Origin: Erythrobacter sp.
GTDB lineage: Bacteria; Pseudomonadota; Alphaproteobacteria; Sphingomonadales; Sphingomonadaceae
Direction: 5' to 3'
Assembly: GCA_030148605.1 (NCBI GenBank)
Contig: JASBTD010000031.1
Location: 1 to 61,180 of the forward strand
DNA: 61,180 nt
Made by a program: the position numbers and the translations under genes. Below the pieces are notes generated by a model. It was given only the letters and a program-made list of their open reading frames with translations. It had not been told where the DNA came from and did no database searches. Positions 17,183 through 25,300 of the stretch are shown here, one piece after another; within the stretch, counting starts at the first letter, position 1, and each line of letters starts with the position of its first letter.

Positions 17183-17575
17183 ATGGATATCCTCCAAATT
17201 CTCTTCGTAATCATTCTGGCGTTCGGCTTGCTCGCCTTGGTCTATATCCTCGCGGCCAAGCCAACAAGCGGCAACGCCACCTTCGCAGCAATGCTGTCAG
17301 CCGGATTCGGTGCCTACACTGCAGTCCAGATCTGGCAGGAAGGTGTGATGATGTTCTGGACCAATCACACAGTGAACCTGACAGGCATTCAGGTGTGGTG
17401 GGATCTGGTGATGTGCATGATGATCGCGATGTTCTTTATCGCCCCACGCGCACGCAAAGCCGGGATGAATTTGCTCCCCTGGGCACTGTTTGTCGGCAGC
17501 ACAGCCAGCATCGGCCTGTTGGCCATGTGTGCACGGTTGTTCTGGCTGGAACAGCAACACGCCCAGGCAAACTAG
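17183..17575 (+). CDS. Small four-helix membrane protein under TetR control
   Basis: 130 residues from ATG 17183, with GGAG about 8 bases upstream. There are four hydrophobic segments: about 4-24, 33-50, 70-88 and 98-118. A conserved-looking NHTVNLTGIQVWWDLVM lies between the second and third helices. No family was recognised. It is divergent from tetR across two operators, so it is probably the regulated output, for example an efflux or stress membrane protein; the function is not inferred further. Confidence 0.75.
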   Translation: MDILQILFVIILAFGLLALVYILAAKPTSGNATFAAMLSAGFGAYTAVQIWQEGVMMFWTNHTVNLTGIQVWWDLVMCMMIAMFFIAPRARKAGMNLLPWALFVGSTASIGLLAMCARLFWLEQQHAQAN

Positions 17576-17600
17576 CGCCGTTTCAACTTGCTTGGATAAT

Positions 17601-17638
17601 GGGGCCTGATTATGTCCTGACCCGATGAGTCAGGCCCC
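17601..17638 (+). promoter_or_regulatory. Hairpin enclosing the start codon of the PMT-like gene
   Basis: GGGGCCTGA (17601-17609) pairs perfectly with TCAGGCCCC (17630-17638). The ATG at 17625 lies in the 20-base loop. An alternative inner hairpin, CCTGAC/GTCAGG at 17616-17621 and 17629-17634, also places the ATG in its loop and excludes the outer one. It could regulate translation or end the upstream transcript, though no T-run follows. Confidence 0.45.
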
Positions 17639-18899
17639 TGTCCACCCGCGCGACCCGATCTGGCCTACTCTGGCGCTGGCAGCAGTCTTTGCGCTGCTTT
17701 GCGCAATTCGGCTGACAGTTTTGCCCGCGCCCTATTTCGACGAAGTCCACTACCTGCCGGCGGCGCGCGAGATTCTGAACGGGGGCGACTACATCAATCG
17801 CGAGCATCCGCTGCTGGGCAAGACGATCATTGCCGCAGGGATCGCGCTGTTTGGCGACACGCCGCTTGGCTGGCGCATATTCCCGCTTCTGGCCGGGGTT
17901 GTCGCGCTGATCGCAAGCATGCGCGCGATGTGGCACGCCACCCGGACGCGCTTTGCCACCCTCGCCTTCGGCATTCTGCTCGCGAGCGGTTTCATGCTGC
18001 TGGTGCAATCGCGCATCGCCATGCTCGATATCTTCATGGCGTGTTTCCTCTCGCTCGCGGCGTGGCAGTTTTCCGTCGCGATCCGGCGGCCTGAGAATGG
18101 GCGCAAGGCGCTGGCGCTGACCGGCATGTTCCTGGGCGCGGCGATGGCGGCAAAGTGGAACGCGATCCCGCTCGCAATGGTGCCGGGGCTGGTGTTCTTT
18201 ATCACCCGTCTCACTGCAGGCAGGCGGCGCTTGCTCACCAGCCGGCGCGGGATCCCGGTGCCGGGTGTGTCGCTGCTTGAAGCGACGCTGTGGCTGGGCG
18301 TAGTCCCGCTCGCGGTTTACGGGCTAAGCTTTGCGCCCGGCTATTGGCTCGGCGAGAGCTCGCTGACGAGCGGCGGGATCATCGCGCTGCACCAGGAAAT
18401 GCTCAGCCTGCAAACGCAGGTGCTCGAGCCGCATAATTACCAGTCCAACTGGCCGGATTGGGTGCTGAATGCGCGCGCGATCTGGTATTTCTACAAGCCG
18501 GTTGATGGCGTGCAACGCGGCGTGCTGCTGCTTGGCAATCCGCTCACCATGCTGCTCGGCATCCCGGCGCTGCTATGGTGCCTGATCACAGGCATCGCCC
18601 AGCGCGAATGGCCACGGATCGCGATGGTTGCTGGCTACGCAGTGAGCCTTGGCCTGTGGCTGGTGGCGGAGAAATCGGTCCAGTTCTACTACCACTATTT
18701 CATCCCGCATTTCTTTCTGCTGGGCGCGCTGGCGCTGGCGCTGGAGGCACTGTGGCATTCCGGGCATCGCTACATCGCGGGGGCTGCGCTGGCGATGAGC
18801 GTGGCGTTGTTCGCGTGGTTCTATCCGATCCTCACCGCCGCTCCGCTTGAGGATTCGATGAGCTTTCTGGATTACGCCTGGCTGCAAGGCTGGCGCTAA
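17625..18899 (+). CDS. PMT-type (GT39) glycosyltransferase, membrane
   Basis: 424 residues and about ten membrane helices. The first luminal/periplasmic loop contains YFDEVHYLPAAREIL and NREHPLLGK, matching the D-E and HP-PLGK features of protein O-mannosyltransferase-like GT39/GT-C enzymes. Such enzymes transfer a sugar from a polyprenyl-phosphate donor to protein or lipid. The convergent neighbour encodes a Dpm1-like donor synthase, which fits a shared pathway. The gene end overlaps that neighbour by stop codons. The acceptor cannot be deduced. Confidence 0.85.
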   Translation: MSQAPVHPRDPIWPTLALAAVFALLCAIRLTVLPAPYFDEVHYLPAAREILNGGDYINREHPLLGKTIIAAGIALFGDTPLGWRIFPLLAGVVALIASMRAMWHATRTRFATLAFGILLASGFMLLVQSRIAMLDIFMACFLSLAAWQFSVAIRRPENGRKALALTGMFLGAAMAAKWNAIPLAMVPGLVFFITRLTAGRRRLLTSRRGIPVPGVSLLEATLWLGVVPLAVYGLSFAPGYWLGESSLTSGGIIALHQEMLSLQTQVLEPHNYQSNWPDWVLNARAIWYFYKPVDGVQRGVLLLGNPLTMLLGIPALLWCLITGIAQREWPRIAMVAGYAVSLGLWLVAEKSVQFYYHYFIPHFFLLGALALALEALWHSGHRYIAGAALAMSVALFAWFYPILTAAPLEDSMSFLDYAWLQGWR

Positions 18900-20002
18900 T
18901 ACCGCCCCCACACAAAGCGGCTCGACAGCGCATAATTCCAGACAGATCCGACCAGGATTCCCGCTAACGCAGCGAGGAACCAGATCAGGCCCTGCATCTC
19001 CAGCAAGGTCGCCACCGCAACATTAGCAAAGCCGCCCACCGCGCAAGTGAGGCAGAAACCGATCCAACCTTTGAGCATCGCGCCTGCACCCCTCAGCCGC
19101 TGATCGCGATAGGTCAGCCAGTTGTTGAGGAAGAAGTTGAAGCTCATCGCGCTGAGCACTGCGGCCAGCTGTCCCACGGTGAAATCCTCGCCAAACACGA
19201 ACAGCACCAGGCTCAGCACCGCCATATGCACCACCACGCCCATCGCGCCGACGGTGCCGAACAGCGCAAAGCGGGTGGGGATCAGTTTACCGAAGGTCTT
19301 GTCGTAAATCCCGGCGAGGAAATCGAACGCGATCGCCCGATCGAGCTTGCTTTCGCCTTCACGCCGTGCGGCAAAGTCGAGCGGAAACTCTTTGATACTC
19401 AAGCGTTTTTGCGAAGACGCAAGCAGGTCCAGCAGAATCTTGAAGCCGATCCCTGACAGCCGCGGAACAAGCGCCCGTGCAGTGTCCGCGGACAGCAAGA
19501 AATAGCCGCTCATCGGATCTGACAGTTCAACCCCGGTCAGTTTGCGCGCCAGTGCATTGGCCGCGCCGGACAGCTTTTCACGCTCGGGGTTTGCCCAATT
19601 GGCGGTGCTCGCGCCTTCTGCAAAGCGGGAGGCAACCGCAACATCGGCTTCGCCGCTGCGCACTGCCGAGAGCATCTTCGGCAGCAAAGCGGGATCATGC
19701 TGGTGATCGGCGTCCATTACCGCGACATAGGGCGCGGCAGTCGCGCAGAAGCCCTCGATCGCGGCACTCGCCAGCCCGCGTCGGCCGATCCGCTGGATCA
19801 CGCGCACGCGATTATCGACAAGCGCCAGCGCGCGCGCTTCGTCTGCTGTGCCATCCGCCGAATTGTCATCAACGATCAGGACTTCCCAGCCGCTTTGGCC
19901 GAGCGCGCCTTCGATCCGTTCTACAAGCGGGGCCAGATTGCCGCGCTCGTTGAGCGTGGGCAGGATAATCGCCAGTTCGAGTTGTCCGCCCCCTGCCTGC
20001 AT
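18896..20002 (-). CDS. Polyprenyl-phosphate glycosyltransferase fused to a GtrA domain
   Basis: 368 residues from ATG 20002, 1 base after the leuB stop; a longer frame would overlap leuB. The N-terminal GT2 domain (about 8-225) has IILPTLNERGNLAPLVERIE, EVLIVDDNSADGTADEA and MDADHQHDPALLPKM, as in dolichol-phosphate mannose synthase. The C-terminal GtrA domain (about 240-365) has four membrane helices. It should charge polyprenyl phosphate with a hexose and help flip it. The neighbouring GT39 enzyme is the likely user of that donor. Confidence 0.9.
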   Translation of the reverse strand: MQAGGGQLELAIILPTLNERGNLAPLVERIEGALGQSGWEVLIVDDNSADGTADEARALALVDNRVRVIQRIGRRGLASAAIEGFCATAAPYVAVMDADHQHDPALLPKMLSAVRSGEADVAVASRFAEGASTANWANPEREKLSGAANALARKLTGVELSDPMSGYFLLSADTARALVPRLSGIGFKILLDLLASSQKRLSIKEFPLDFAARREGESKLDRAIAFDFLAGIYDKTFGKLIPTRFALFGTVGAMGVVVHMAVLSLVLFVFGEDFTVGQLAAVLSAMSFNFFLNNWLTYRDQRLRGAGAMLKGWIGFCLTCAVGGFANVAVATLLEMQGLIWFLAALAGILVGSVWNYALSSRFVWGRY

Positions 20003-20003
20003 G

Positions 20004-21062
20004 TCAGAGCCGCTCGCACACCGCTTTGCCGATCGCTTCGCAGCCAAGCGATCCGCCCAGATCGCCCCCGCGAATGCCGTCTTTCAGCGCCAAAGCCACA
20101 GCCGCTTCGATCCGCGCAGCTTCCGCTTCAAGCCCGAAGGAATGGCGCAGCATCATCGCCGCTGACAGGATGGTGGCCATCGGATTGGCCTTGCCTTGCC
20201 CGGCGATGTCAGGCGCGCTGCCATGGATCGGTTCGTAAAGACCGAACGTGCCATGGTTGGTCTGCCGCTCACCCAGCGAAGCGCTGGCCAGCAACCCGAT
20301 CGAGCCGACGCACATGCTAGCCTGGTCTGACAGGATATCGCCAAACAGGTTGCCGGTCAGCACCACATCGAACGCACCGGGTGCTTTCACCAGCTGCATT
20401 GCCGCATTGTCTACATACATGTGATCTAGCGCTACATCGGGATACTCCGACGCTACTTCTTCAACCACTTCGCGCCACAGCCTGCTGGTTTCCAGCACGT
20501 TCGCCTTGTCAACACTGGTAACGCGATTGTCGCGCGTTTGCGCCGTGCGGAAAGCGACATGCGCGATCCGGCGAACTTCGTCTTCGGCATAGGCCATGCG
20601 GTCCCAGCCTTCGCGCCGCCCGTCTGGCAGGGTTTCGCGGCGTTTCTCGCCAAAATAGACATCGCCGGTCAGCTCGCGCACGATCACCAGATCGATCTCA
20701 CGCGCGATCTCCGGGCGCAGTGCGGACAGTTCCTCCAGCCCGTCAAATCCCTTCGCCGGGCGCAAGTTCGCAAACAGATCAAGCTCCTTGCGCAGGCCCA
20801 GCACCGCCTGTTCAGGGCGCAGATGCGCGTCAAGCGTGTCGCAGGATGGATCGCCGACAGCGCCAAACAATATGGCATCGGCTTCGCGCGCCATTTGCAG
20901 CGTTTCTGGCGGCAATGGATGGCCGTGGTTGCGATATCCCGCCGCGCCCACATCGCCTTCGAACAGCGTTAGGCCCGGCAGCGCAAACGCATCGAGCACG
21001 CGCAGCGCCTCTGCGCATACTTCAGGCCCGATCCCGTCACCTGGCAGAACTGCAATCTTCAT
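20004..21062 (-). CDS. leuB: 3-isopropylmalate dehydrogenase
   Basis: 352 residues, the normal length. It oxidatively decarboxylates 3-isopropylmalate in leucine synthesis using NAD. Motifs include [10 protein letters not shown] at the N-terminus, [58 protein letters not shown] and the adenine-binding end [19 protein letters not shown]. It starts inside the end of recO (4-base overlap) and is not beside leuC/leuD here, so the operon ubiK-recO-leuB-GT is of mixed function. Confidence 0.96.
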   Translation of the reverse strand: MKIAVLPGDGIGPEVCAEALRVLDAFALPGLTLFEGDVGAAGYRNHGHPLPPETLQMAREADAILFGAVGDPSCDTLDAHLRPEQAVLGLRKELDLFANLRPAKGFDGLEELSALRPEIAREIDLVIVRELTGDVYFGEKRRETLPDGRREGWDRMAYAEDEVRRIAHVAFRTAQTRDNRVTSVDKANVLETSRLWREVVEEVASEYPDVALDHMYVDNAAMQLVKAPGAFDVVLTGNLFGDILSDQASMCVGSIGLLASASLGERQTNHGTFGLYEPIHGSAPDIAGQGKANPMATILSAAMMLRHSFGLEAEAARIEAAVALALKDGIRGGDLGGSLGCEAIGKAVCERL

Positions 21063-21664
21063 GTCGTCAACATGCGGGCAAGCCGCTCCCTCAGTAGATG
21101 TCGCGCTGCCATAACATCGCCGCGCTTGTCGGCAAGCAGGTAGCGCGCAAGAGGTGCTTCGAGCCGGTCAAAGCCAGCTATCAATGCAGCCAGATCATCG
21201 CTCGGTTCAGGCTTCCCGCCGCCATAGCCAAGCTCGCGCAGCAATAGTGCTTCATAGGCGATCATCGCGGGCAGCCAGCCTCGCGCGGAGGGTGCCTTGC
21301 ACACCGCAGACAGAAGCGCATCAAGCGCAGTGAATAACACGGGATATGCATTGCGTTCCGGCAGTGCAGTTGCGGTGAGCGCACAGGCCCAGGTGATCGC
21401 GGCGGCCGGCAATGGTTCGCTGAGCCAAGGCCCGCGGCTTTCTGTCAGTTCAATCTTGGCGAAAGGCAGCTGGCTGTCGGACTTGGCGCGCAGTTCCGCT
21501 TCGACACGGTTGCCGGGAATCATCACCGGTCGCAATTGCCGCCCTCGCCCGCCTGCGACATAGGCCGCAACCAGGCCGAAATCTTCAGTCAGCAAGCGCG
21601 CAATGCTGGCGGTCTCGCCGTGGCTACGGGATGCAACAAGGATAGCAGGCGCGCGCAGGTTCAT
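21059..21664 (-). CDS. recO: DNA repair protein RecO
   Basis: 201 residues, shorter than the roughly 240 of E. coli but usual for this lineage. The N-terminal OB fold shows [21 protein letters not shown] and [13 protein letters not shown], the typical RecO opening. The C-terminal helical part (ELGYGGG) lacks the four-Cys zinc site found in some RecO proteins. RecO anneals ssDNA and loads RecA in the RecFOR pathway. It overlaps leuB by 4 bases and is preceded by ubiK after 12 bases. Confidence 0.88.
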   Translation of the reverse strand: MNLRAPAILVASRSHGETASIARLLTEDFGLVAAYVAGGRGRQLRPVMIPGNRVEAELRAKSDSQLPFAKIELTESRGPWLSEPLPAAAITWACALTATALPERNAYPVLFTALDALLSAVCKAPSARGWLPAMIAYEALLLRELGYGGGKPEPSDDLAALIAGFDRLEAPLARYLLADKRGDVMAARHLLRERLARMLTT

Positions 21665-21676
21665 CGCGCGGCGGTT

Positions 21677-21928
21677 TTATTTGCCAGCGAGCTTGGCTTC
21701 CAGCTCTTCCAGTCGGCTTTTAAGCGCTTCGTTCTCCTCGCGAGCTTTCTGAGCCATCAGCTTGACAGTGTCGAATTCCTCGCGGGAAACGAAATCCATG
21801 CCGCCCATCGCCTCTTTCAAGCGTTCGCGCGCGCTTTCACGCGCTTCACGGGTCATGCCCGCAAAGGTGCCAGCCGCGCTGTTGGCGAGCTTCACTAAAT
21901 CGGCGATCATCGGGTTCTGGTTTTGCAT
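21677..21928 (-). CDS. ubiK: UbiK/BMFP-type coiled-coil accessory protein
   Basis: 83 residues. An amphipathic N-terminal helix (NPMIADLVKLANSAAGTFAG) is followed by a continuous coiled coil from about residue 45 ending in LKSRLEELEAKLAGK, with FVSREEFDTVKLMAQKAREE being a family hallmark. BMFP/UbiK proteins trimerise, bind membranes and assist ubiquinone synthesis. It is the first gene of the run to leuB. Confidence 0.88.
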   Translation of the reverse strand: MQNQNPMIADLVKLANSAAGTFAGMTREARESARERLKEAMGGMDFVSREEFDTVKLMAQKAREENEALKSRLEELEAKLAGK

Positions 21929-21970
21929 GTCAGCTAAATGGTCGCTGGGCCCGGTGAAGGCAAGAGGATA

Positions 21971-22519
21971 CTAAAGCTCGATACGCTGCGTTGCACTGCT
22001 CTGCACGTCTTGCCCGCCATCGGGGTTCAAGCGATGGAACTCATAATTCAGCGCTGTCGCAAAGCCTGCCCAGGCGAGATAGGGCAAGAGCAGCAGCGCC
22101 GCGAGCCGTCGCACGCGCCAGAATGCCGCCATCACCGCCAGCAGCGTTACCAGCACGAGGCCAAGCACAATAAGGCCGCCCTGGATATTCTGATTGCCGA
22201 AAAAGACTGGGGTCCACGCCATGTTGCACACGAAGTGAATGACGAACAGGCCAATCGCGATCCCGCGCCCGCGCGCGCCCCACGAACTGCACACCAGAGC
22301 CAAAGAAATGCCGATCATCACATAGAGGATGGTCCAAACGATCCCGAATGTTGCTGGCGGCGGATAGATCGAAGGCTTGACCAGGCTTTGAAACCACAGG
22401 CTGTTCGGGCTGCCCAATTGGCCAGCCACAAATCCAAGCAGAACGATCAAAGGCACAGTGAACAGCGCCCAGCGAAAGAAGCTGGCGCGCAACTGACTGC
22501 GTGATGCGATAACGTTCAT
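21971..22519 (-). CDS. tspO: TspO/MBR family protein
   Basis: 182 residues from ATG 22519; the in-frame upstream extension to 22594 has no membrane or family features. Five membrane helices are seen, with WFQSLVKPSIYPPPATFGIVWTILYVMIG, a diagnostic TspO block, and HFVCNMAWTPVFFG and PYLAWAGFATALNYEF later. TspO proteins bind porphyrins and cholesterol-like ligands in the outer or inner membrane and modulate photosynthesis or stress genes in alphaproteobacteria. It is divergent from the CC-repeat lipoprotein gene. Confidence 0.92.
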   Translation of the reverse strand: MNVIASRSQLRASFFRWALFTVPLIVLLGFVAGQLGSPNSLWFQSLVKPSIYPPPATFGIVWTILYVMIGISLALVCSSWGARGRGIAIGLFVIHFVCNMAWTPVFFGNQNIQGGLIVLGLVLVTLLAVMAAFWRVRRLAALLLLPYLAWAGFATALNYEFHRLNPDGGQDVQSSATQRIEL

Positions 22520-22676
22520 GCAATCTCCAAAACCGGCAAAGGCGAAAAACGAATCGCCTCTGTTGGTGTCTGCCACGCGATACACTTTGCGCAAACACCC
22601 GCAAACCGGTGTCCCACAGTGGGAAATGCCGCGATTGTCATGCCACGCGAGTTGGGGATAGATTCGGAAAAAGAGT

Positions 22677-22705
22677 TTGAGCCTGCAAGATTTATAGTGT
22701 TATGT
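22677..22705 (+). promoter_or_regulatory. Candidate promoter for the CC-repeat lipoprotein
   Basis: TTGAGC (22677-22682) and TTATGT (22700-22705) are separated by 17 bases. The implied leader is about 75 bases and starts with a GC hairpin (GCGCGG CTT CCGCGC). This is a match by eye only. Confidence 0.35.
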
Positions 22706-22788
22706 GCGCGGCTTCCGCGCCGTGCGATTGGGCGTATGGCGGCGTGGGGTCGTAAATTGGGCGCCCGACCCATGAGGGGATTTTTGGA

Positions 22789-23037
22789 ATGAAGAAGAAT
22801 CTGGCATCGATGCTGGCAGTCGCAGGCGGCCTCGCTGTAGCCACCGCAGCTTGTTCTGCTCCGGCTGAAGAAGCTCCGGCTGAAACTGCTGCAGACGAAA
22901 CCGCAGCTTACGAAGGTTGCTGTGCAGCTGAAGGCTGCTGCGCTGCTGCTGAAGGCTGCTGTGCAGCTGCTGAAGGTTGCTGTGCTGCTGCTGAAGAAGG
23001 CTGCTGTGCAGCTGAAGGTTGCTGCGCCGCTGCATAA
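22789..23037 (+). CDS. Small cysteine-pair repeat (EGCCAA) secreted/lipoprotein
   Basis: 82 residues. A signal peptide ([20 protein letters not shown]) leads to Cys22, a possible lipidation Cys, although the -3 residue is Thr rather than Leu. Residues 23-42 are Ala/Glu-rich. Residues 43-82 are six EGCCAA-type units of 6-8 residues, with Cys pairs at about 44-45, 50-51, 57-58, 64-65, 72-73 and 78-79. Thirteen of the 82 residues are Cys. The DNA is a near-perfect short tandem repeat. I recognise no named family; vicinal Cys pairs could bind soft metals or form redox disulfides. It is monocistronic. Confidence 0.75.
   Translation: MKKNLASMLAVAGGLAVATAACSAPAEEAPAETAADETAAYEGCCAAEGCCAAAEGCCAAAEGCCAAAEEGCCAAEGCCAAA
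22908..23034 (+). repeat. In-frame tandem repeat (GAAGGCTGCTGTGCAGCT type)
   Basis: Six units of 18-24 bases, core GAAGG(C/T)TGCTG(T/C)GC(A/T)GCTG, each encoding one EGCCAA motif. Units differ by synonymous changes and by added GCT or GAA triplets, so the reading frame is kept. Length variation by slippage is likely. Confidence 0.85.
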
Positions 23038-23114
23038 TCCAGCGACAAGCAGATCAAATTCGGCCGATGGTAACATGGTTGCCGTCGGCCGTTTTGTTTC
23101 TTAGCCATAGCTTC

Positions 23115-23774
23115 ATGACACCAGCCCAGGCCGCACATACCGTTATAGAGACTATTACCCGGATGGCGCAGGAACAGCGCCCCTTGATGCTGCGCGTCTT
23201 GCCTGAAGGGGGCGACAGCCATTTCTGGAAGCATTATCCGGAAAAAGACGCGCGCGACGCCAAGACAAAATCACGCTGGTATTATCATGTGCATGCACCG
23301 GGCTCGCGCGACAAGGATGAGCACGGCCACTTCCATCTGTTCCTTCACCGCACGCAGCTGCCCAAAGGGCTCGAGCCCAAGGTCTGGCCGCCGCAGGGCG
23401 AAGATTGCAAAGCGCATGTCACGCATATCATCGGGCTGTCGATCGATACGGTCGGCATCCCGCGCGCATGGTTCACTGTGAACCGCTTTGTGACGAACGA
23501 ATTCCTCTTCCCGGCCGATGTGATGATCGAGCATTTGCCGGATTTCAACGTGGACCAGACCAAGGAAGACGATCTGGTCAATCGCTTCGTGACCGCCATG
23601 GTAGCGCTCTATCGCGAGGAAATTGCCGAGCTGCTGCGCGAACGCGATGTCCGCCATGCAGAGCTTTTCGCCGAGCATGGGGAGAAAGCGTATGAGAAGG
23701 AAAGCGGGGTCGAAGTGCTCTCGCAGATCCCGATCAATCTGGATGCGAAAATCAGTTCGCTGGATCTGGATTGA
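23115..23774 (+). CDS. Conserved hypothetical protein
   Basis: 219 residues from ATG 23115; the longer frame from 23019 overlaps the upstream gene and is rejected. It is soluble with no signal peptide. It contains PLMLRVLPEGGDSHFWKHYP, SRWYYHVHAPGSRDKDEHGHFHLFLHR, HVTHIIGLSIDTVGIPRAWFTVNRFVTNEF and WPPQGEDCKAH. The HVHAP...EHGHFHLFLH stretch is strikingly His-rich and could bind metal. I do not recognise a function. It lies on its own between the CC-repeat gene and convergent tlyA. Confidence 0.7.
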   Translation: MTPAQAAHTVIETITRMAQEQRPLMLRVLPEGGDSHFWKHYPEKDARDAKTKSRWYYHVHAPGSRDKDEHGHFHLFLHRTQLPKGLEPKVWPPQGEDCKAHVTHIIGLSIDTVGIPRAWFTVNRFVTNEFLFPADVMIEHLPDFNVDQTKEDDLVNRFVTAMVALYREEIAELLRERDVRHAELFAEHGEKAYEKESGVEVLSQIPINLDAKISSLDLD

Positions 23775-23780
23775 CGCGCA

Positions 23781-24518
23781 TTACCCCCTCTTCGCGCTGA
23801 CCAGAAACTCCACATTGCCTTGCGGGCCAGTGATCGGGCTCTCCACGATACCTTCGACGGTCCAGCCGCTGCCTTTCAGCCATTCGCGCACTTCATCGCA
23901 CACGCGCGCGTGCAGCGCCGGATCGCTCACCACGCCTTTCTTGCCGACTTCTTCGCGCCCGACTTCGAATTGCGGCTTGATCAACGCAACCAGCTGACAT
24001 TTCGGAGCAGCTAGCTCCAGCGGCCGCTCCAGCACTTTGGCGAGGCCAATAAAGCTCGCGTCGCACACCACCCAGTTGCACGCACGGTCGATCAGCTCTG
24101 GTGTCAGGATGCGCGCGCTGGTCTGTTCCAGCACCGTCACCCGCGGATCCTGCCGCAGCTTCCACGCGAGCTGGTTTGTCCCGCTGTCGACAGCGAAGAC
24201 ATGCTCTGCCCCGCCTTGCAGCAGCACATCGGTGAACCCGCCGGTTGAACTGCCGATATCCATCGCCACTGCGCCCGCCGGGTCCAGGCCGAAATGCTCG
24301 ATCGCATGGGCCAGCTTGATCCCGCCGCGACTAACCCATGGGTGATCGCGCCCGCGCACTTCCAGCGGCGCATCTTCGACCATCTGCTGCCCGGGCTTGG
24401 CGACCTTCGTCTCGCCGCTGAACACCAGCCCCGCCATCACCAGCGCTTGCGCGCGGCTGCGGCTTTCAGCCAGCCCTCGCTCGACAAGCATCTGATCGAT
24501 CCGCTGTTTTTTGCTCAT
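23781..24518 (-). CDS. tlyA: TlyA-family rRNA 2'-O-methyltransferase / hemolysin-like
   Basis: 245 residues. An N-terminal S4-like RNA-binding domain (SKKQRIDQMLVERGLAESRSRAQALVMAGLV) is followed by an FtsJ-type SAM methyltransferase domain (AMDIGSSTGGFTDVLLQGGA, VVCDASFIGL, LIKPQFEVGREEVGKKGVV). TlyA methylates 16S/23S rRNA in actinobacteria; the same family is annotated as hemolysin in many genomes. The stop is convergent with the upstream gene after 6 bases. Confidence 0.92.
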   Translation of the reverse strand: MSKKQRIDQMLVERGLAESRSRAQALVMAGLVFSGETKVAKPGQQMVEDAPLEVRGRDHPWVSRGGIKLAHAIEHFGLDPAGAVAMDIGSSTGGFTDVLLQGGAEHVFAVDSGTNQLAWKLRQDPRVTVLEQTSARILTPELIDRACNWVVCDASFIGLAKVLERPLELAAPKCQLVALIKPQFEVGREEVGKKGVVSDPALHARVCDEVREWLKGSGWTVEGIVESPITGPQGNVEFLVSAKRG

Positions 24519-24569
24519 TTGGCGCTTCTAGTCATGGACGAGAAAGGCACTAGCGCGCATTACGTGCCC

Positions 24570-25079
24570 ATGAAACATATCTATTTGCAAATGGCAGCCG
24601 GTCTGGCCGCCAGCTTTATGATTGGAACGGGTGCGGCCTGTGCGCAGCAGCAGGCCACTGACGCGCAGACCGAGGCAGAGTCCGGGCATTGGCTCGATGC
24701 TCCGCAGACTTCAGGCGATTGGGCCTATGTCTCTGAAACGGACGCAAGCTTTGCCTATTTCGAAGACACCGCCAATCCCGATGACATGCGATTCATGCTG
24801 CGTTGTGACCGCGCGACCCGCCAAGTGATGCTCGCGCGCGGTTCACAGGCGGCACAAGCGGTGATGATGCGCATCCGCACGGAAACGCGCGACCAGCTGC
24901 TGACCGCCGAACCGGTGCCGATGACCGGGCTGGTCGCGGTTTCTCTCAGTGCAAGTGACCCGTTGCTGGATGCGATGGCGGTTACCAAGGGGCGCTTTGC
25001 TGTCGAAGTGGAAGGCATGCAGCCGCTCTATATTCCCGCCTGGGCCGAAGTGACCCGCGTGATCGAGGATTGCAGGTAG
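24570..25079 (+). CDS. Conserved exported protein of unknown function
   Basis: 169 residues from ATG 24570, with an in-frame ATG at 24534 as alternative. A signal peptide (about 1-26, ending GAACAQQQ) is followed by WLDAPQTSGDWAYVSETDASFAYFED, then MRFMLRCDRATRQVMLARG and the end GRFAVEVEGMQPLYIPAWAEVTRVIEDCR. The two Cys residues (in LRCD and EDCR) may pair. I believe this is a conserved sphingomonad hypothetical family but can assign no role. It is divergent from tlyA with 51 bases between the starts. Confidence 0.7.
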   Translation: MKHIYLQMAAGLAASFMIGTGAACAQQQATDAQTEAESGHWLDAPQTSGDWAYVSETDASFAYFEDTANPDDMRFMLRCDRATRQVMLARGSQAAQAVMMRIRTETRDQLLTAEPVPMTGLVAVSLSASDPLLDAMAVTKGRFAVEVEGMQPLYIPAWAEVTRVIEDCR

Positions 25080-25143
25080 CTTTCGATTTTCGCACGCCAT
25101 CCGGCGAGCGATATCCTCGGGGCTTGCGGACTGGTCCGCGCCG

Positions 25144-25182
25144 CTGCGGGCGGGCCGTCACCCTTCAACTGCCGTGACCAAG
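25144..25182. repeat. Short dispersed intergenic repeat, copy 1
   Basis: CTGCGGG at 25144, then ACTGCCGTGACCAAG at 25168-25182. The same 15-mer, with CTGCGGG 25 bases before it, occurs at 39620-39659. Both copies are non-coding and near the ends of genes. The rest of 25080-25200 shows a small palindrome (GCGGACTGGTCCGC) and no supported gene. Confidence 0.45.
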
Positions 25183-25204
25183 AACCGTTCGGTGAAAAAT
25201 ATGA

Positions 25205-25239
25205 AAAGGGCGATCCAGCCCGTCGGAGGATCGCCCTTT
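25205..25239 (-). terminator. Intrinsic terminator of the small minus-strand transcript
   Basis: Perfect 12-bp stem AAAGGGCGATCC / GGATCGCCCTTT with an 11-base loop. Read on the minus strand it runs into TTTTCATATTTTT, a good U-tract. On the plus strand the stem ends in CCCTTTCATGG, so it may also act there, more weakly. Confidence 0.7.
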
Positions 25240-25246
25240 CATGGTC

Positions 25247-25265
25247 AGCGGCGGTAAGCGCCGCT
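25247..25265 (-). other. Hairpin 2 of the small transcript
   Basis: AGCGGCG and CGCCGCT form a 7-bp GC-only stem with a 5-base loop, located between the ORF stop and the terminator on the minus strand. Confidence 0.5.
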
Positions 25266-25275
25266 CACGAAGTCT

Positions 25276-25300
25276 CTATAGGTATCGAACTTACCTATAG
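25276..25300 (-). other. Hairpin 1, overlapping the microprotein stop codon
   Basis: CTATAGGTA and TACCTATAG are perfect 9-bp arms with a 7-base loop. On the minus strand the stem starts inside codons 16-18, and the TAA stop spans the stem-loop junction, so a terminating ribosome would hold it open. Confidence 0.6.

Noticed and set aside
22516..23076. Minus-strand ORFs rich in Ser, Cys and Gln over the CC-repeat gene
   Set aside because: They are translations of the same tandem repeat in other frames; only the plus-strand frame has a signal peptide and ribosome site.
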